From: DASRDU01 sp046331565
Lineage (GTDB): Bacteria; Acidobacteriota; Blastocatellia; RBC074
Length of the DNA: 64,000 bases
Direction of reading: 5' to 3'
Assembly: GCA_046331565.1 (NCBI GenBank)
Contig: JAXLQP010000003.1
Span: 248,001-312,000, forward strand
Below are positions 45,031 to 53,574 of the stretch, piece after piece. The position numbers and the translations under genes are program-made. How positions within the stretch are numbered: position 1 is the first letter of the stretch; every line of letters begins with the position of its first letter. A model generated the notes under the pieces. It worked only from the letters and a program-made list of their open reading frames with translations, was not told the DNA's origin and ran no database searches.

Positions 45031-47454
45031 ATGACACGTCAGATTTCGCGGTACCGGATTATCAGCCAGCTCGGCGCGGGCGGGATGGGTGAAGTCTGGC
45101 TGGCCGAAGACACGCAACTCGGACGGCTGATTGCGCTCAAGCTGCTGCCGCCGCGCCTGGCCGCTGATGACGATCTGGTGCAGCGCTTCGAGCGCGAAGC
45201 CCGCGCCGCTTCGGCGCTCAATCATCCCAACATTCTCACGGTTTATGAAATCGGCCAGGCTGACGGAGTGCATTTCATCGCCACCGAATACATTGAAGGT
45301 CGCACGCTGCGCCAGCGCCTGAATGATGGGCCGCCCGGCATCAGCGAAATCATCGGCATCATCGTGCAGGTCACGACCGCACTGACCGCTGCTGCTGCTG
45401 CCGGACTGACGCACCGCGATCTGAAACCCGAAAACATCATGCTGCGCCACGATGGTTACGTGAAGGTGCTTGATTTCGGCCTCGCCAAACTGACTGAAGG
45501 GCGGAATTCGGGATTCGGGATGCGGAATTCGGAAGACGCAGAGACCGTGACGCAGGCAGAAGCCGACACTCCGCACTCCGCATTCCGCACTCCGCATTCG
45601 ACTGTGCCCGGCATCGTGGTCGGCACGCCCTCTTATATGTCGCCGGAGCAGGCGCGGGCGCAGAAAGTGGACGGGCGCAGCGATATTTTCAGCCTCGGCA
45701 TTGTGCTGTATGAAATGCTGACCGGGCTGAAACCTTTCGACGGCGAATCGAACGCCGACATTGTGGCCGCGCTTTTGTATCGTGAGGTGCCGCCGCTGCC
45801 GCCGCACGTCAGCGCGCAACTGCCTGCTGATCTGGAACGAATTCTCGGCCTGATGCTCAACAAGGATCGTGAGCAGCGGTATCAGAGCGCGCAGTTACTG
45901 CTGGCCGATTTACAGCAGTTGCAGGCACGGCTGAGCGCGACGGCGGGACTCGGACGCACCGATGACCTGATGCGTTACGCCACTGTCATCAGCAGGCCGA
46001 CGGCTGACACGGCTCCGCGCCCGACCGCCGTTACGCAGGTCATGCCGCCTCGCCGCCGCCGCCGCCGGGCCATCAATTCGCTGGCCGTGCTGCCCTTCAT
46101 TACCGGCGGCAGCGAATCGGGCGCGGCTTATCTGAGCGACGGCATCACTGAAAGCATCATCAACAACCTGTCGCGCCTGCCGAAACTGCGGGTAATGGCG
46201 CGCAGCACTGTCTTTCGTTATCAGGGGCGACTGGCTGATCCGCTCGCGGTCGGGCGTGAACTGAACGTGCGCGCCGTGCTGACCGGGCGCGTGATGTTCA
46301 TCGAAAACCGCATCGTCGTCAGAACCGAACTGGTTGACGCCGAAGACGGCGCGCAGTTGTGGAGCGGGCAGTACAATCATCCGCTCGCTGATGTCTTTGT
46401 CATTGAAGAAGAGATTTCACGCGGCATCTCTGAACAGTTGCGCCTGAAACTGACCGGCGAAGAAAAGAAGCGCATCGTCAAACGTTACACGGCCAGCAGC
46501 GAGGCTTATCAGGCTTATCTCAAGGGCCGCTATTACTGGAACCAGCGCACGCCGCAAAGCCTGAAAAAAGCCATCGAATCATTCGAGCAGGCCATCGGCT
46601 TCGATCAGAATTACGCGCTCGCTTATGCGGGTCTGGCCGACGCTTATTCGGTGCTGGGCATTTACAGCGCCGTGTCACCAAAGGCCGCGATGGCGAAGGC
46701 AAAAGCCGCCGCATTGCGCGCCATTGAAATTGACGAGTCGCTGGCCGAAGCCCACACCGCGCTCGCCGGGGCGCTGATCTGGTTTGAATGGGACTGGCAA
46801 GCCGGTGAGCGTGAATTCAAACGAGCGATTGAACTCAATCCGGCTTCGGCTTATGCGCGGCACTGGTACGCGTCGGTTTACCTGACCGCGCGGGCACAGT
46901 TTGATGAGGCGCTGCAACAGGAACTGCACGCGCGCGAACTCGAACCGCTCTCGCTCGTCATCAACACGCATCTGGGCTGGATCTGTTATCACGCCCGCCG
47001 CTTTGATGAAGCCATCGGCTATTACCGGCAGGCGCTGGAACTCGATCCTGATTTTGTCCCGGCTCATTTTTATCAGGGACTGACGCTGGCGCAGCAGGGC
47101 AGTTTCAGCGAAGCCATTGCTGAACTGCGCCGCGCGCTCGACCTGTCAGGGCGCGGCGCGATGATTCTGGGCGGGCTGGGTTACGCGCTGGCCAGGGCTG
47201 GCGCACGCGATGAAGCGCTGGCGTTACTGGATGAACTTCATCAGTCAGCAGAACGTAAATACATCGCGCCATTCTATCCGGCCATGATTCACCTGGGCCT
47301 CGGCCACACCGATGAAACATTCGCGTGGCTCGACAAAAGCTGCGATGAACGTTTCTGCTGGCTGGTGTGGCTGCGAACTGAGCCAATGTATGACAGACTG
47401 CGCGACGATCCGCGCTTCGCTGAACTGTTGCAGCGGGTCGGCCTCGCGCAGTGA
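45031..47454 (+). CDS. Ser/Thr kinase with TolB-like and TPR regions (1)
   Basis: A protein of about 807 residues in three parts. Residues ~8-290 form a Hanks kinase: GAGGMGEVWLAED, Lys37 in IALKLL, HRDLKPEN near 128 and DFGLAK near 148; between DFG and GTPSYMSPEQA lies an unusually long segment (~156-193) encoded by a DNA dyad repeat. Residues ~350-490 resemble the TolB N-terminal/FlgO-like domain (SLAVLPFITGG, LSDGITESIINNLSRLPKLRV, VRAVLTGRV), and the rest is TPR (YALAYAGLADAYSVLG and following). No membrane helix is obvious. GTG at 45028 is an alternative start. The architecture is common in acidobacteria; inputs and targets are unknown. The next gene is a full-length paralogue. Confidence 0.88.
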   Translation: MTRQISRYRIISQLGAGGMGEVWLAEDTQLGRLIALKLLPPRLAADDDLVQRFEREARAASALNHPNILTVYEIGQADGVHFIATEYIEGRTLRQRLNDGPPGISEIIGIIVQVTTALTAAAAAGLTHRDLKPENIMLRHDGYVKVLDFGLAKLTEGRNSGFGMRNSEDAETVTQAEADTPHSAFRTPHSTVPGIVVGTPSYMSPEQARAQKVDGRSDIFSLGIVLYEMLTGLKPFDGESNADIVAALLYREVPPLPPHVSAQLPADLERILGLMLNKDREQRYQSAQLLLADLQQLQARLSATAGLGRTDDLMRYATVISRPTADTAPRPTAVTQVMPPRRRRRRAINSLAVLPFITGGSESGAAYLSDGITESIINNLSRLPKLRVMARSTVFRYQGRLADPLAVGRELNVRAVLTGRVMFIENRIVVRTELVDAEDGAQLWSGQYNHPLADVFVIEEEISRGISEQLRLKLTGEEKKRIVKRYTASSEAYQAYLKGRYYWNQRTPQSLKKAIESFEQAIGFDQNYALAYAGLADAYSVLGIYSAVSPKAAMAKAKAAALRAIEIDESLAEAHTALAGALIWFEWDWQAGEREFKRAIELNPASAYARHWYASVYLTARAQFDEALQQELHARELEPLSLVINTHLGWICYHARRFDEAIGYYRQALELDPDFVPAHFYQGLTLAQQGSFSEAIAELRRALDLSGRGAMILGGLGYALARAGARDEALALLDELHQSAERKYIAPFYPAMIHLGLGHTDETFAWLDKSCDERFCWLVWLRTEPMYDRLRDDPRFAELLQRVGLAQ
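45501..45600. repeat. In-frame dyad inside a kinase gene
   Basis: GCGGAATTCGGGATTCGGGA-type words (45501-45534) face CTCCGCACTCCGCATTCCGC-type words (45569-45600), which are built from the same unit in reverse complement. The segment stays in frame and encodes the long activation-loop insert (GRNSGFGMRNSEDAE, then PHSAFRTPHS). Confidence 0.7.
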
Positions 47455-47478
47455 AAAAGTTGCAGGATGAAGGAAGCA

Positions 47479-49881
47479 ATGTCGGCCAACTCGACCATTT
47501 CACATTATCGTCTGATCTCACAGCTTGGCGTGGGTGGGATGGGTGAAGTCTGGCTGGCCGAAGACACGCGGCTTGATCGCAAAGTCGCGCTCAAGCTGCT
47601 GCCCGCGCAATGGACGCAGGACAGCGAACGAGTGCGCCGTTTCATGCAGGAAGCCAGAGCCGCCTCGGCGCTCAATCATCCGAACATTCTGACGATTCAC
47701 GAAATCGGGCAGCACGAAGGCCGGCATTACATCGTCACCGAATACATCGAAGGCGCGACGCTGCGCCAGCGTCTGACAGGTGCGCGCCTCACGCTGCCTG
47801 AATCCCTCGACATCGCCGCGCAGGTCGCAGGCGCGCTTCAGGCCGCTCACACCAGCGGCATCGTCCACCGCGACATCAAGCCGGAAAACATCATGCTCAG
47901 GCCCGATGGTTACGTGAAGGTGCTTGATTTCGGCGTGGCAAAACTGATCGAAGCGCGGAAGTCGGAAGCCGGAAGCCGGGACGAAGAAGAGGCAGTAACA
48001 CTGTTGCAGACTGAGTCGGGCGCTCCGCACTCCGCACTCCGCACTCCGCACTCAACCGCGCCCGGCACGGTGATGGGCACACCGGCTTATATGTCGCCGG
48101 AGCAGGCGCGCGGATTATCGGTGGATGCGCGGTCAGACCTTTTCAGCCTCGGCATTGTGCTTTATGAAATGATTGCGGGGCGTCTGCCATTCAACGGGCC
48201 GACGATGAGCGATGTAATCGTGGCGATTCTGACCGCGCAGCCGCAGCCGCTCGTGCAGGTTTATCCCGCCGTGCCGCCGGAACTCGACAGTCTGGTGATG
48301 AAGGCGCTCGGCAAAAACTGCGCTGAGCGTTACCAGTCAGCAGGTGAACTGCTCGTCGAACTCAGACAATTGCGGCAGCGGGTTGAAATGAATGAAGCCG
48401 TCACGCTGGCCATCAGCAGCGCGAATGCCATCTCAGCTTCGCGCCAGTCTTTCACTGCGCAGCCTTCCGGTCGTCGCGCCAGGGCGCGCAAGGTGATTGA
48501 TTCGCTGGCCGTGCTGCCGCTCGTCAATGTCGGCGGCGATGAAGAGTTCGAATATCTTTCCGAAGGCATTACTGAAAGCATCATCAACAGCCTGTCGCAG
48601 GTGCCGAAACTGCGCGTCGTGCCGCGCAGCGTCGTCTTTCGTTACGGCGGGCGCAGGGTTGACGCACAGCAGGCGGGCGAAGAACTGGGCGTGCGCGCCG
48701 TGCTGACCGGCAGGATGCGCAAGCTGGCCGGGCATCTGGTCATTCGCGTCGAACTCATTGACGTGGCGAAGCAGGCGCAGCTCTGGGGCGAACAGTACCG
48801 CCGCCGCCTGACCGATATTTTTGAATTGCAGGAAGAGATTGCGCGCGAAATCAGCCAGCAGTTGCGCCTCAAGCTTTCCGGCGAAGAGAAAAAACGCCTC
48901 GCCCGCCGCCACACCGACAACACCGAGGCTTATCACCTGTACCTCAAGGGGCGTCATTTCACTTCGACGCGGCGCACTGAAAACTGGATTCGCAAGGGCA
49001 TCGAACACTTTCAGCAGGCGATTGATCTTGATCCGAATTACGCGCTGGCTTATGCGGGAATGGCCGATGCTTATGCGTTCCTGGCCTCTTCGACCGGCGG
49101 CCTGCCGCCCCGCGAGGTCTTTCCGAAAGCGATTGCCGCCGCACAGAAAGCGCTGTCGCTTGATGAAACGCTTGGCGAAGCGCACTGCTCGCTCGGTTTT
49201 GCGCGGCTGCTTTATGAATGGGATTTTGACGGGGCCGAACGCGAATTCCGGCGCGCCATCGAACTGACGCCGCATTACGCGAACGCGCACGATGGTTACG
49301 GTTTTTATCTGAAGGCAACAGGCCAGTACGAAGCGGCCATCCGTGAATGCGAACAGGCGGCAAAGCTCGACCCGCTGTCGCCGTTCTCTGCCCTCAGCCT
49401 GGGGTGGGCGCATTACTTTGCGCGGCAGTTTGACCGCGCGATTGACTGCGGCCTGAAAGTGCTGGAACTCAACCCGCACTTTCCCTTTGCGTGGAAGGTC
49501 ATCGGCATGATTTACGGGCAGCAGGGCGCCTTTGACGCGGCGATTGATGCGCTGGAAAAAGCCGTCGCCCTGGCCGAAGACGTGACTGATTTCAAAGTCC
49601 ACCTGGCCTATGTCAGTGGCCGGGCAGGCCACCGCGAAGTGGCGCAGCGCGTGCTGACTGAACTCGAACAGCTTGCCGGGCGGCGTTACACGCCATCGTT
49701 TTACTTTGCGCTGCTGTGGCTCGGCCTGGACGACCGCGATCAGGCGCTTCGGTGGCTCGACAAAGCCTGCGATGAACGCTCCGGCTTTATGGCCTTTCTC
49801 AATGTCGAACCGCTGCTTGACCCGCTGCGCAATGATCCGCGCTTCATTGAACTGCTGCGCCGGGTGATGCCGCTGCCATAA
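47479..49881 (+). CDS. Ser/Thr kinase with TolB-like and TPR regions (2)
   Basis: A protein of 800 residues, paralogous to the preceding kinase from end to end. Kinase motifs: GVGGMGEVWLAED, Lys39 in VALKLL, HRDIKPEN near 130, DFGVAK near 150 and GTPAYMSPEQA near 200. The insert between them (~158-196, with PHSALRTPHS) is again encoded by a dyad repeat. The middle domain (SLAVLPLVNVGG, LSEGITESIINSLSQVPKL) and TPRs match the paralogue. ATG at 47479 was preferred over 47467 because AAGGA precedes it and the N-terminus then aligns with the paralogue. It starts 24 bases after the first kinase, so the pair is likely cotranscribed. Confidence 0.88.
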   Translation: MSANSTISHYRLISQLGVGGMGEVWLAEDTRLDRKVALKLLPAQWTQDSERVRRFMQEARAASALNHPNILTIHEIGQHEGRHYIVTEYIEGATLRQRLTGARLTLPESLDIAAQVAGALQAAHTSGIVHRDIKPENIMLRPDGYVKVLDFGVAKLIEARKSEAGSRDEEEAVTLLQTESGAPHSALRTPHSTAPGTVMGTPAYMSPEQARGLSVDARSDLFSLGIVLYEMIAGRLPFNGPTMSDVIVAILTAQPQPLVQVYPAVPPELDSLVMKALGKNCAERYQSAGELLVELRQLRQRVEMNEAVTLAISSANAISASRQSFTAQPSGRRARARKVIDSLAVLPLVNVGGDEEFEYLSEGITESIINSLSQVPKLRVVPRSVVFRYGGRRVDAQQAGEELGVRAVLTGRMRKLAGHLVIRVELIDVAKQAQLWGEQYRRRLTDIFELQEEIAREISQQLRLKLSGEEKKRLARRHTDNTEAYHLYLKGRHFTSTRRTENWIRKGIEHFQQAIDLDPNYALAYAGMADAYAFLASSTGGLPPREVFPKAIAAAQKALSLDETLGEAHCSLGFARLLYEWDFDGAEREFRRAIELTPHYANAHDGYGFYLKATGQYEAAIRECEQAAKLDPLSPFSALSLGWAHYFARQFDRAIDCGLKVLELNPHFPFAWKVIGMIYGQQGAFDAAIDALEKAVALAEDVTDFKVHLAYVSGRAGHREVAQRVLTELEQLAGRRYTPSFYFALLWLGLDDRDQALRWLDKACDERSGFMAFLNVEPLLDPLRNDPRFIELLRRVMPLP
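47953..48054. repeat. In-frame dyad inside the second kinase gene
   Basis: GCGCGGAAGTCGGAAGCCGG-type words (47953-47981) and a tandem CTCCGCACTCCGCACTCCGC run (48021-48054) occupy the same place, relative to DFG, as the repeat in the first kinase. Confidence 0.65.
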
Positions 49882-49943
49882 TCAGCCACAAACAGCTTCG
49901 CCCGAATCATTCAACTCAGCAGCCTGGCAGAAAGCCCGGCCCT

Positions 49944-49970
49944 CCCTCGTAGTAACGAATTTATTCGTTG
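49944..49970. repeat. GTAGTAACG element, solitary left arm
   Basis: CCCTCGTAGTAACGAATTTA and the next bases match the left arm of the palindromic family (with ATTTATTCG in the core), but no right arm follows before the full copy at 50030. It appears to be a decayed or half element. Confidence 0.7.
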
Positions 49971-50029
49971 TGCTTTCAACTCAGCACTTGATTCAGATAA
50001 ACCAGCAGCCTTGTAGAAAGCCGGGCCAT

Positions 50030-50113
50030 CCCCCGTAGTCACGAATTCATTCGTTGTGTCTTTGAAAGAAGGCAGAGTTGAAAGCAGAACGAATGAATTC
50101 GTGACTACGGGGG
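50030..50113. repeat. GTAGTAACG palindromic element, copy D
   Basis: Left arm CCCCCGTAGTCACGAATTCA... and right arm ...TGAATTCGTGACTACGGGGG pair fully; the core carries the same matched GTAGTCACG variant as copy C. About 70 bases separate it from the half copy upstream, which shares the flanking words GAAAGCC and GGGCC. The rest of the 49882-50268 gap shows no gene. Confidence 0.85.
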
Positions 50114-50268
50114 TGTGGCCTGGTTACGCTGAAGTAGTCAGGGTCAATGCTGACAGAATGAATCACCTGCCAGGGTGGACAAATCAGCGACCCGTCACTA
50201 ACATCCTGCCGTCATCACGATTCACCTTCAACAATCTTTCTGACAATCCGAAAACACGAACAGCAACT

Positions 50269-51507
50269 ATGAGAAAACCACTTGGCATTGGCTTTATTGG
50301 CAGCGGCTTCATCACCCGTTTTCACATCCAGTCCTTCCTCGCCGTCCGCGATGCTGAAATTCGCGGCATCTGGAGTCCGAACAAAAAGAATGCGCAGAGC
50401 GCGGCAGACCTGGCCAGCTCGCTGCGCCTCGGCGAAGCAAAGGCATTCCGCTCCATTGAAGAGATGGTCGCTTCGCCCGACATTGACGCCATCTGGCTGT
50501 GCGGCCCGAACCACGCGCGCATTGACAACATCGAGCGCATCGTCAGAACCATCAAATCAGGCAAGGGCGCGCTCACCGGCATTGCGATTGAAAAGCCGCT
50601 CGCCCGCAACGTGGCCGAAGCGAAAAAAGTCGTCGCGCTGATTGAAGAGGCAGGCGTGCTGCACGGCTATCTTGAAGATCAGTTGTTCGAGCCGGGCATC
50701 GTGCGGGGCCGCGAAATCGTCTGGCGACGCGCCGCAGCCCTGACCGGTCGCCCGTACCTCGCCCGCGCTGCCGAAGAACACAGCGGCCCGCATATGCCCT
50801 GGTTCTGGCAGGGCGATTTGCAGGGCGGCGGCGTGCTCAACGATATGATGTGCCACAGCGTCGAAGTCGCCCGCTTCCTGCTGACCGAACCAGGCAAGCC
50901 GCGCCACAGCATTCGCCCGGTCAAGGTTTCAGCCACCATCGCTTCGCTCAAATGGTCGCGGCCTGAGTATGCAAAGCTGCTCAAAAAACGAATGGGCCGC
51001 AATGTTGATTACCTCACGCGCCCGTCTGAAGATTTCGCCCGCGCGACGATTCATTACGTTGACGACAAGGGCCTGCCGCTGATTGCCGAAGTCACGACCT
51101 CGTGGAGTTTCGTCGGCGCGGGTCTGCGCCTGAGCACTGAACTGCTCGGCCCGGAATATTCGATGAGCGTCAACACGCTCGAAAGCGGCCTGAAACTTTT
51201 CTTCAGCCGCGAAGTGCAGGGCGCGGCAGGCGAAGACCTGGTTGAAAAGCAGAACGCCGAGCAGGGCCTGATGCCGGTTGTGGCGAATGAAACGGCTGAT
51301 TACGGCTACGAAGGCGAGAACCGTTATTTCGTCAACTGCTTTCTCGACGGCATTCAGCCCGAAGTCGGAGTCTATGACGGACTCGAAGTCACCGAACTGC
51401 TGATGACCGCCTACCTGAGCGCCGAACAGGAACGCACGGTCGAGTTCAGGCCGAAGAACCTGGACAAATACATTCCGGCAGTAGCGAAAGGCACGTGGAA
51501 GCCATAA
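50269..51507 (+). CDS. Gfo/Idh/MocA-family oxidoreductase
   Basis: A 412-residue NAD(P)-dependent sugar or inositol dehydrogenase-like protein. The Rossmann motif IGFIGSGFITRFHIQSF is at the N-terminus, followed by IWLCGPNHARIDNIERI and the family hallmark AIEKPLARNVAEAKKVV (EKP). A C-terminal alpha/beta domain contains GGGVLNDMMCHSVEVARFLL, including the catalytic His region. There is no signal peptide. The ATG at 50269 starts the Rossmann strand directly; the longer open frame runs back into repeat copy D. The substrate is unknown and no pathway partner is adjacent. Confidence 0.88.
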   Translation: MRKPLGIGFIGSGFITRFHIQSFLAVRDAEIRGIWSPNKKNAQSAADLASSLRLGEAKAFRSIEEMVASPDIDAIWLCGPNHARIDNIERIVRTIKSGKGALTGIAIEKPLARNVAEAKKVVALIEEAGVLHGYLEDQLFEPGIVRGREIVWRRAAALTGRPYLARAAEEHSGPHMPWFWQGDLQGGGVLNDMMCHSVEVARFLLTEPGKPRHSIRPVKVSATIASLKWSRPEYAKLLKKRMGRNVDYLTRPSEDFARATIHYVDDKGLPLIAEVTTSWSFVGAGLRLSTELLGPEYSMSVNTLESGLKLFFSREVQGAAGEDLVEKQNAEQGLMPVVANETADYGYEGENRYFVNCFLDGIQPEVGVYDGLEVTELLMTAYLSAEQERTVEFRPKNLDKYIPAVAKGTWKP

Positions 51508-51535
51508 GAGGCGCTAAACCGGAACAGTACAGGGC

Positions 51536-51595
51536 GCGTCAGCGACCTGGGCTGCGGCGAAAGAGCCTCTCCCGGACGCATCGGGTCGCTGACGC
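51536..51595. repeat. Perfect 12-base dyad
   Basis: GCGTCAGCGACC (51536-51547) is mirrored at 51584-51595. It is preceded by GGAACAGTAC, the same word that forms the dyad at 63512-63553. It may terminate the oxidoreductase transcript. Confidence 0.5.
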
Positions 51596-51638
51596 TCAAT
51601 GGCATTAAGCCGGGACTGTCTGAAAGGAACTCGAAACA

Positions 51639-51720
51639 CCCCCGTAGTAACGAATTCATTCGTTCTGCTTCTGAAGCTATGACTATTCAAAAACAACGAA
51701 TGAATTCGTTACTACGGGGG
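51639..51720. repeat. GTAGTAACG palindromic element, copy E
   Basis: Left arm CCCCCGTAGTAACGAATTCA... and right arm ...TGAATTCGTTACTACGGGGG; the inner ends (TTCGTTCTGC versus ACAACGAA) have diverged. GGAACTCG on the left and CGGTTCC on the right continue the outer dyad. Confidence 0.85.
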
Positions 51721-51795
51721 TGCGGCCCGGTTCCACCACGAGGCCTTAACTTCAGGCCACTGGGCTTTAGTCCGCTGCTTTGAGAATCTGGAGTC

Positions 51796-52512
51796 ATGCT
51801 TTCGTGCAGAATTGTGCTTTCGCGTCCGCGTGATCCGAACAACATTGGCGCGGCGGCGCGGGCGATGAAAAATTTCGGCTTTACTGATCTGGCCGTTGTT
51901 GCGCCTTACGCTCCGGTCTGGACTGAAGCCGTTTCTGCGGTCAACGCGACTGACGTGCTGAGTTCGGCGCGCGTCTGCGCCACGCTGGCTGAGGCCGTTG
52001 CTGACTGCACGCTGGTTGTCGGCACGGCAGACCGCACGCGCATTGAATGGAAGCAGCCGCTTTTCACGCCGGTTGATTTGCAGCGTGAACTGAGCGCAAA
52101 CAGTCACCGCACGGCGATTGTCTTTGGTTCTGAAAAGCACGGCCTGACGAATGAAGACCTGAGCTTCTGTCATCGCGTGCTGAGCATTCCGACCGCGCCT
52201 GACTGCCCTTCGATGAATCTGGGCCAGGCCGTCGCCATCTGCTGTTATGAACTCAGGCGCGATGAAAATCAGAGCGGCGCGCAGGGCTTCACTGATTCAG
52301 CCACCGCAGGCGCAATCGAAACCGGATTGCGGCTGATGATTGAAGTGCTGCGGTTGTCGGGCTTCCTGCTGCCCGGCAACGAACCGGTCAGAACGCGCAG
52401 GCTGCGGCAAAGCCTGCTGCACGCCGGGCTGAGCAGCCAGGAAGTCAGCTTTTTGTGCGGCGCGCTGCAACAAATCAAATCACAACTGGAGAAAGGGAGA
52501 GATGAAACTTAA
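51796..52512 (+). CDS. tRNA 2'-O-methyltransferase, TrmJ type
   Basis: A 238-residue SpoU-family (SPOUT, trefoil-knot) RNA methyltransferase. Motif 1 is VLSRPRDPNNIGAAARAMKNF, motif 2 IVFGSEKHGLTNEDL and motif 3 IPTAPDCPSMNLGQAVAICCY. Together with the C-terminal helical tail this matches TrmJ, which methylates the ribose at position 32 of tRNA with SAM. Its last codons overlap the following SDR gene by 11 bases, which suggests cotranscription but no shared pathway. Confidence 0.9.
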   Translation: MLSCRIVLSRPRDPNNIGAAARAMKNFGFTDLAVVAPYAPVWTEAVSAVNATDVLSSARVCATLAEAVADCTLVVGTADRTRIEWKQPLFTPVDLQRELSANSHRTAIVFGSEKHGLTNEDLSFCHRVLSIPTAPDCPSMNLGQAVAICCYELRRDENQSGAQGFTDSATAGAIETGLRLMIEVLRLSGFLLPGNEPVRTRRLRQSLLHAGLSSQEVSFLCGALQQIKSQLEKGRDET

Positions 52513-53248
52513 GGACAAAGTGGCAGTCATCACCGGAGCAGCTTCGGGCCTGGGTCGCGCCATGGCGCTGCGTTTTGCGGCTGAAGGCGCGCGCATCGTG
52601 GCGGCTGATGTCAACGAAGCGAAGAATGAAGAGACCATCGCGCTGGTTCACGCGCAGGGCGGCGAAGCCTTTGCCGTCACCGCCGATGTGGGCAACGCCG
52701 CAGCCGTCACGCAGCTTTTTCAGATAATTGATGATCGCGGCTGGCCGGTTGATGTCCTCATCAACAATGCCGGTCAGGGCGGCACGCTGACTCCGGTTCA
52801 CGAAATGACCGATGAAATGTGGGATGCCATTATTGCCACGCACCTGAACGGAACTTTTTACTGCACGCGCGAAGCCATCAGACGGATGCTGGCGCGCGAA
52901 TCCGGCGGAGCTGTTATCAACCTCGGTTCCGTTGCCGGATTGCGCGGGTTGCCGGGCGGCGCTTCGTACACTGCCGCCAAGGCCGGAATCATCGGTTTCA
53001 CGAAAGGCGTCGCGCAGGAAGTGGCGCGCTTCGGCATTCGCGTCAACTGCATTGCGCCGGGCTGGGTCGAAACTCCGATTCTCGAAAACCTGCCGCCGCA
53101 GATGCGCGATGTCATCGTGCAATCAGTCCCGCTCGGTCGCATCGGACAGCCTGAAGACATCGCCGCCGTCGCGCTGTTTCTGGCCAGCGCCGAATCCGGC
53201 TACATCATCGGCCAGACCATCAGCCCGAACGGAGGGCTGCATACATAA
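52502..53248 (+). CDS. Short-chain dehydrogenase/reductase
   Basis: A 248-residue classical SDR close to FabG-type reductases. The cofactor motif is AVITGAASGLGRAMALRFA, NNAG is in LINNAGQGG, the catalytic Ser is in NLGSVAGLRG and the Tyr/Lys pair in SYTAAKAGIIG. The C-terminus ends in IIGQTISPNGGLHT, with Pro where the usual VDGG motif has Asp or Val. An acidic residue after strand 2 (VAADVNEAK) favours NAD. GGAGAAAGG lies before the ATG inside the upstream gene. The substrate is unknown. Confidence 0.9.
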   Translation: MKLKDKVAVITGAASGLGRAMALRFAAEGARIVAADVNEAKNEETIALVHAQGGEAFAVTADVGNAAAVTQLFQIIDDRGWPVDVLINNAGQGGTLTPVHEMTDEMWDAIIATHLNGTFYCTREAIRRMLARESGGAVINLGSVAGLRGLPGGASYTAAKAGIIGFTKGVAQEVARFGIRVNCIAPGWVETPILENLPPQMRDVIVQSVPLGRIGQPEDIAAVALFLASAESGYIIGQTISPNGGLHT

Positions 53249-53293
53249 ACATAAACCCGGATCAGATTTCAGATCAGCGTCTGGCAACAAACA

Positions 53294-53377
53294 GTGTTGC
53301 GCGATTTGCCAGAATCGCGCATTTCACGCCACAGGCCGGTTGCGGATGCCGCGCGATTCTGGCAAATCGCGCAACAC
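53294..53377. repeat. Perfect 27-base inverted repeat
   Basis: Bases 53294-53320 and 53351-53377 are exact reverse complements (core GCGCGATTTGCCAGAATCGC) with a 30-base loop. It follows the SDR gene. The rest of the gap to 53574 shows only an open frame without a good ribosome site, continuous with the next gene. Confidence 0.85.
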
Positions 53378-53574
53378 CTTCAGGATACGCAATTGAAAAT
53401 TGATCTAATGGCTCAGCAGTGTGTTGGACAAGCTGCCAGCCTGCCCAACACCCGGCATCAACTTTGAATTACGACAATCGAACAGTCATCAGCCACGAAT
53501 GCACACGAATGTTCACGAATGAATTTTACAAAGACAGCCTGACAGTGAGCCACCAACAGCCGACGCATCACCTG

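Noticed and set aside
48433..49632. A 399-codon open frame antisense to the second TPR kinase
   Set aside because: It lies fully inside a well-supported gene and shows no motifs.
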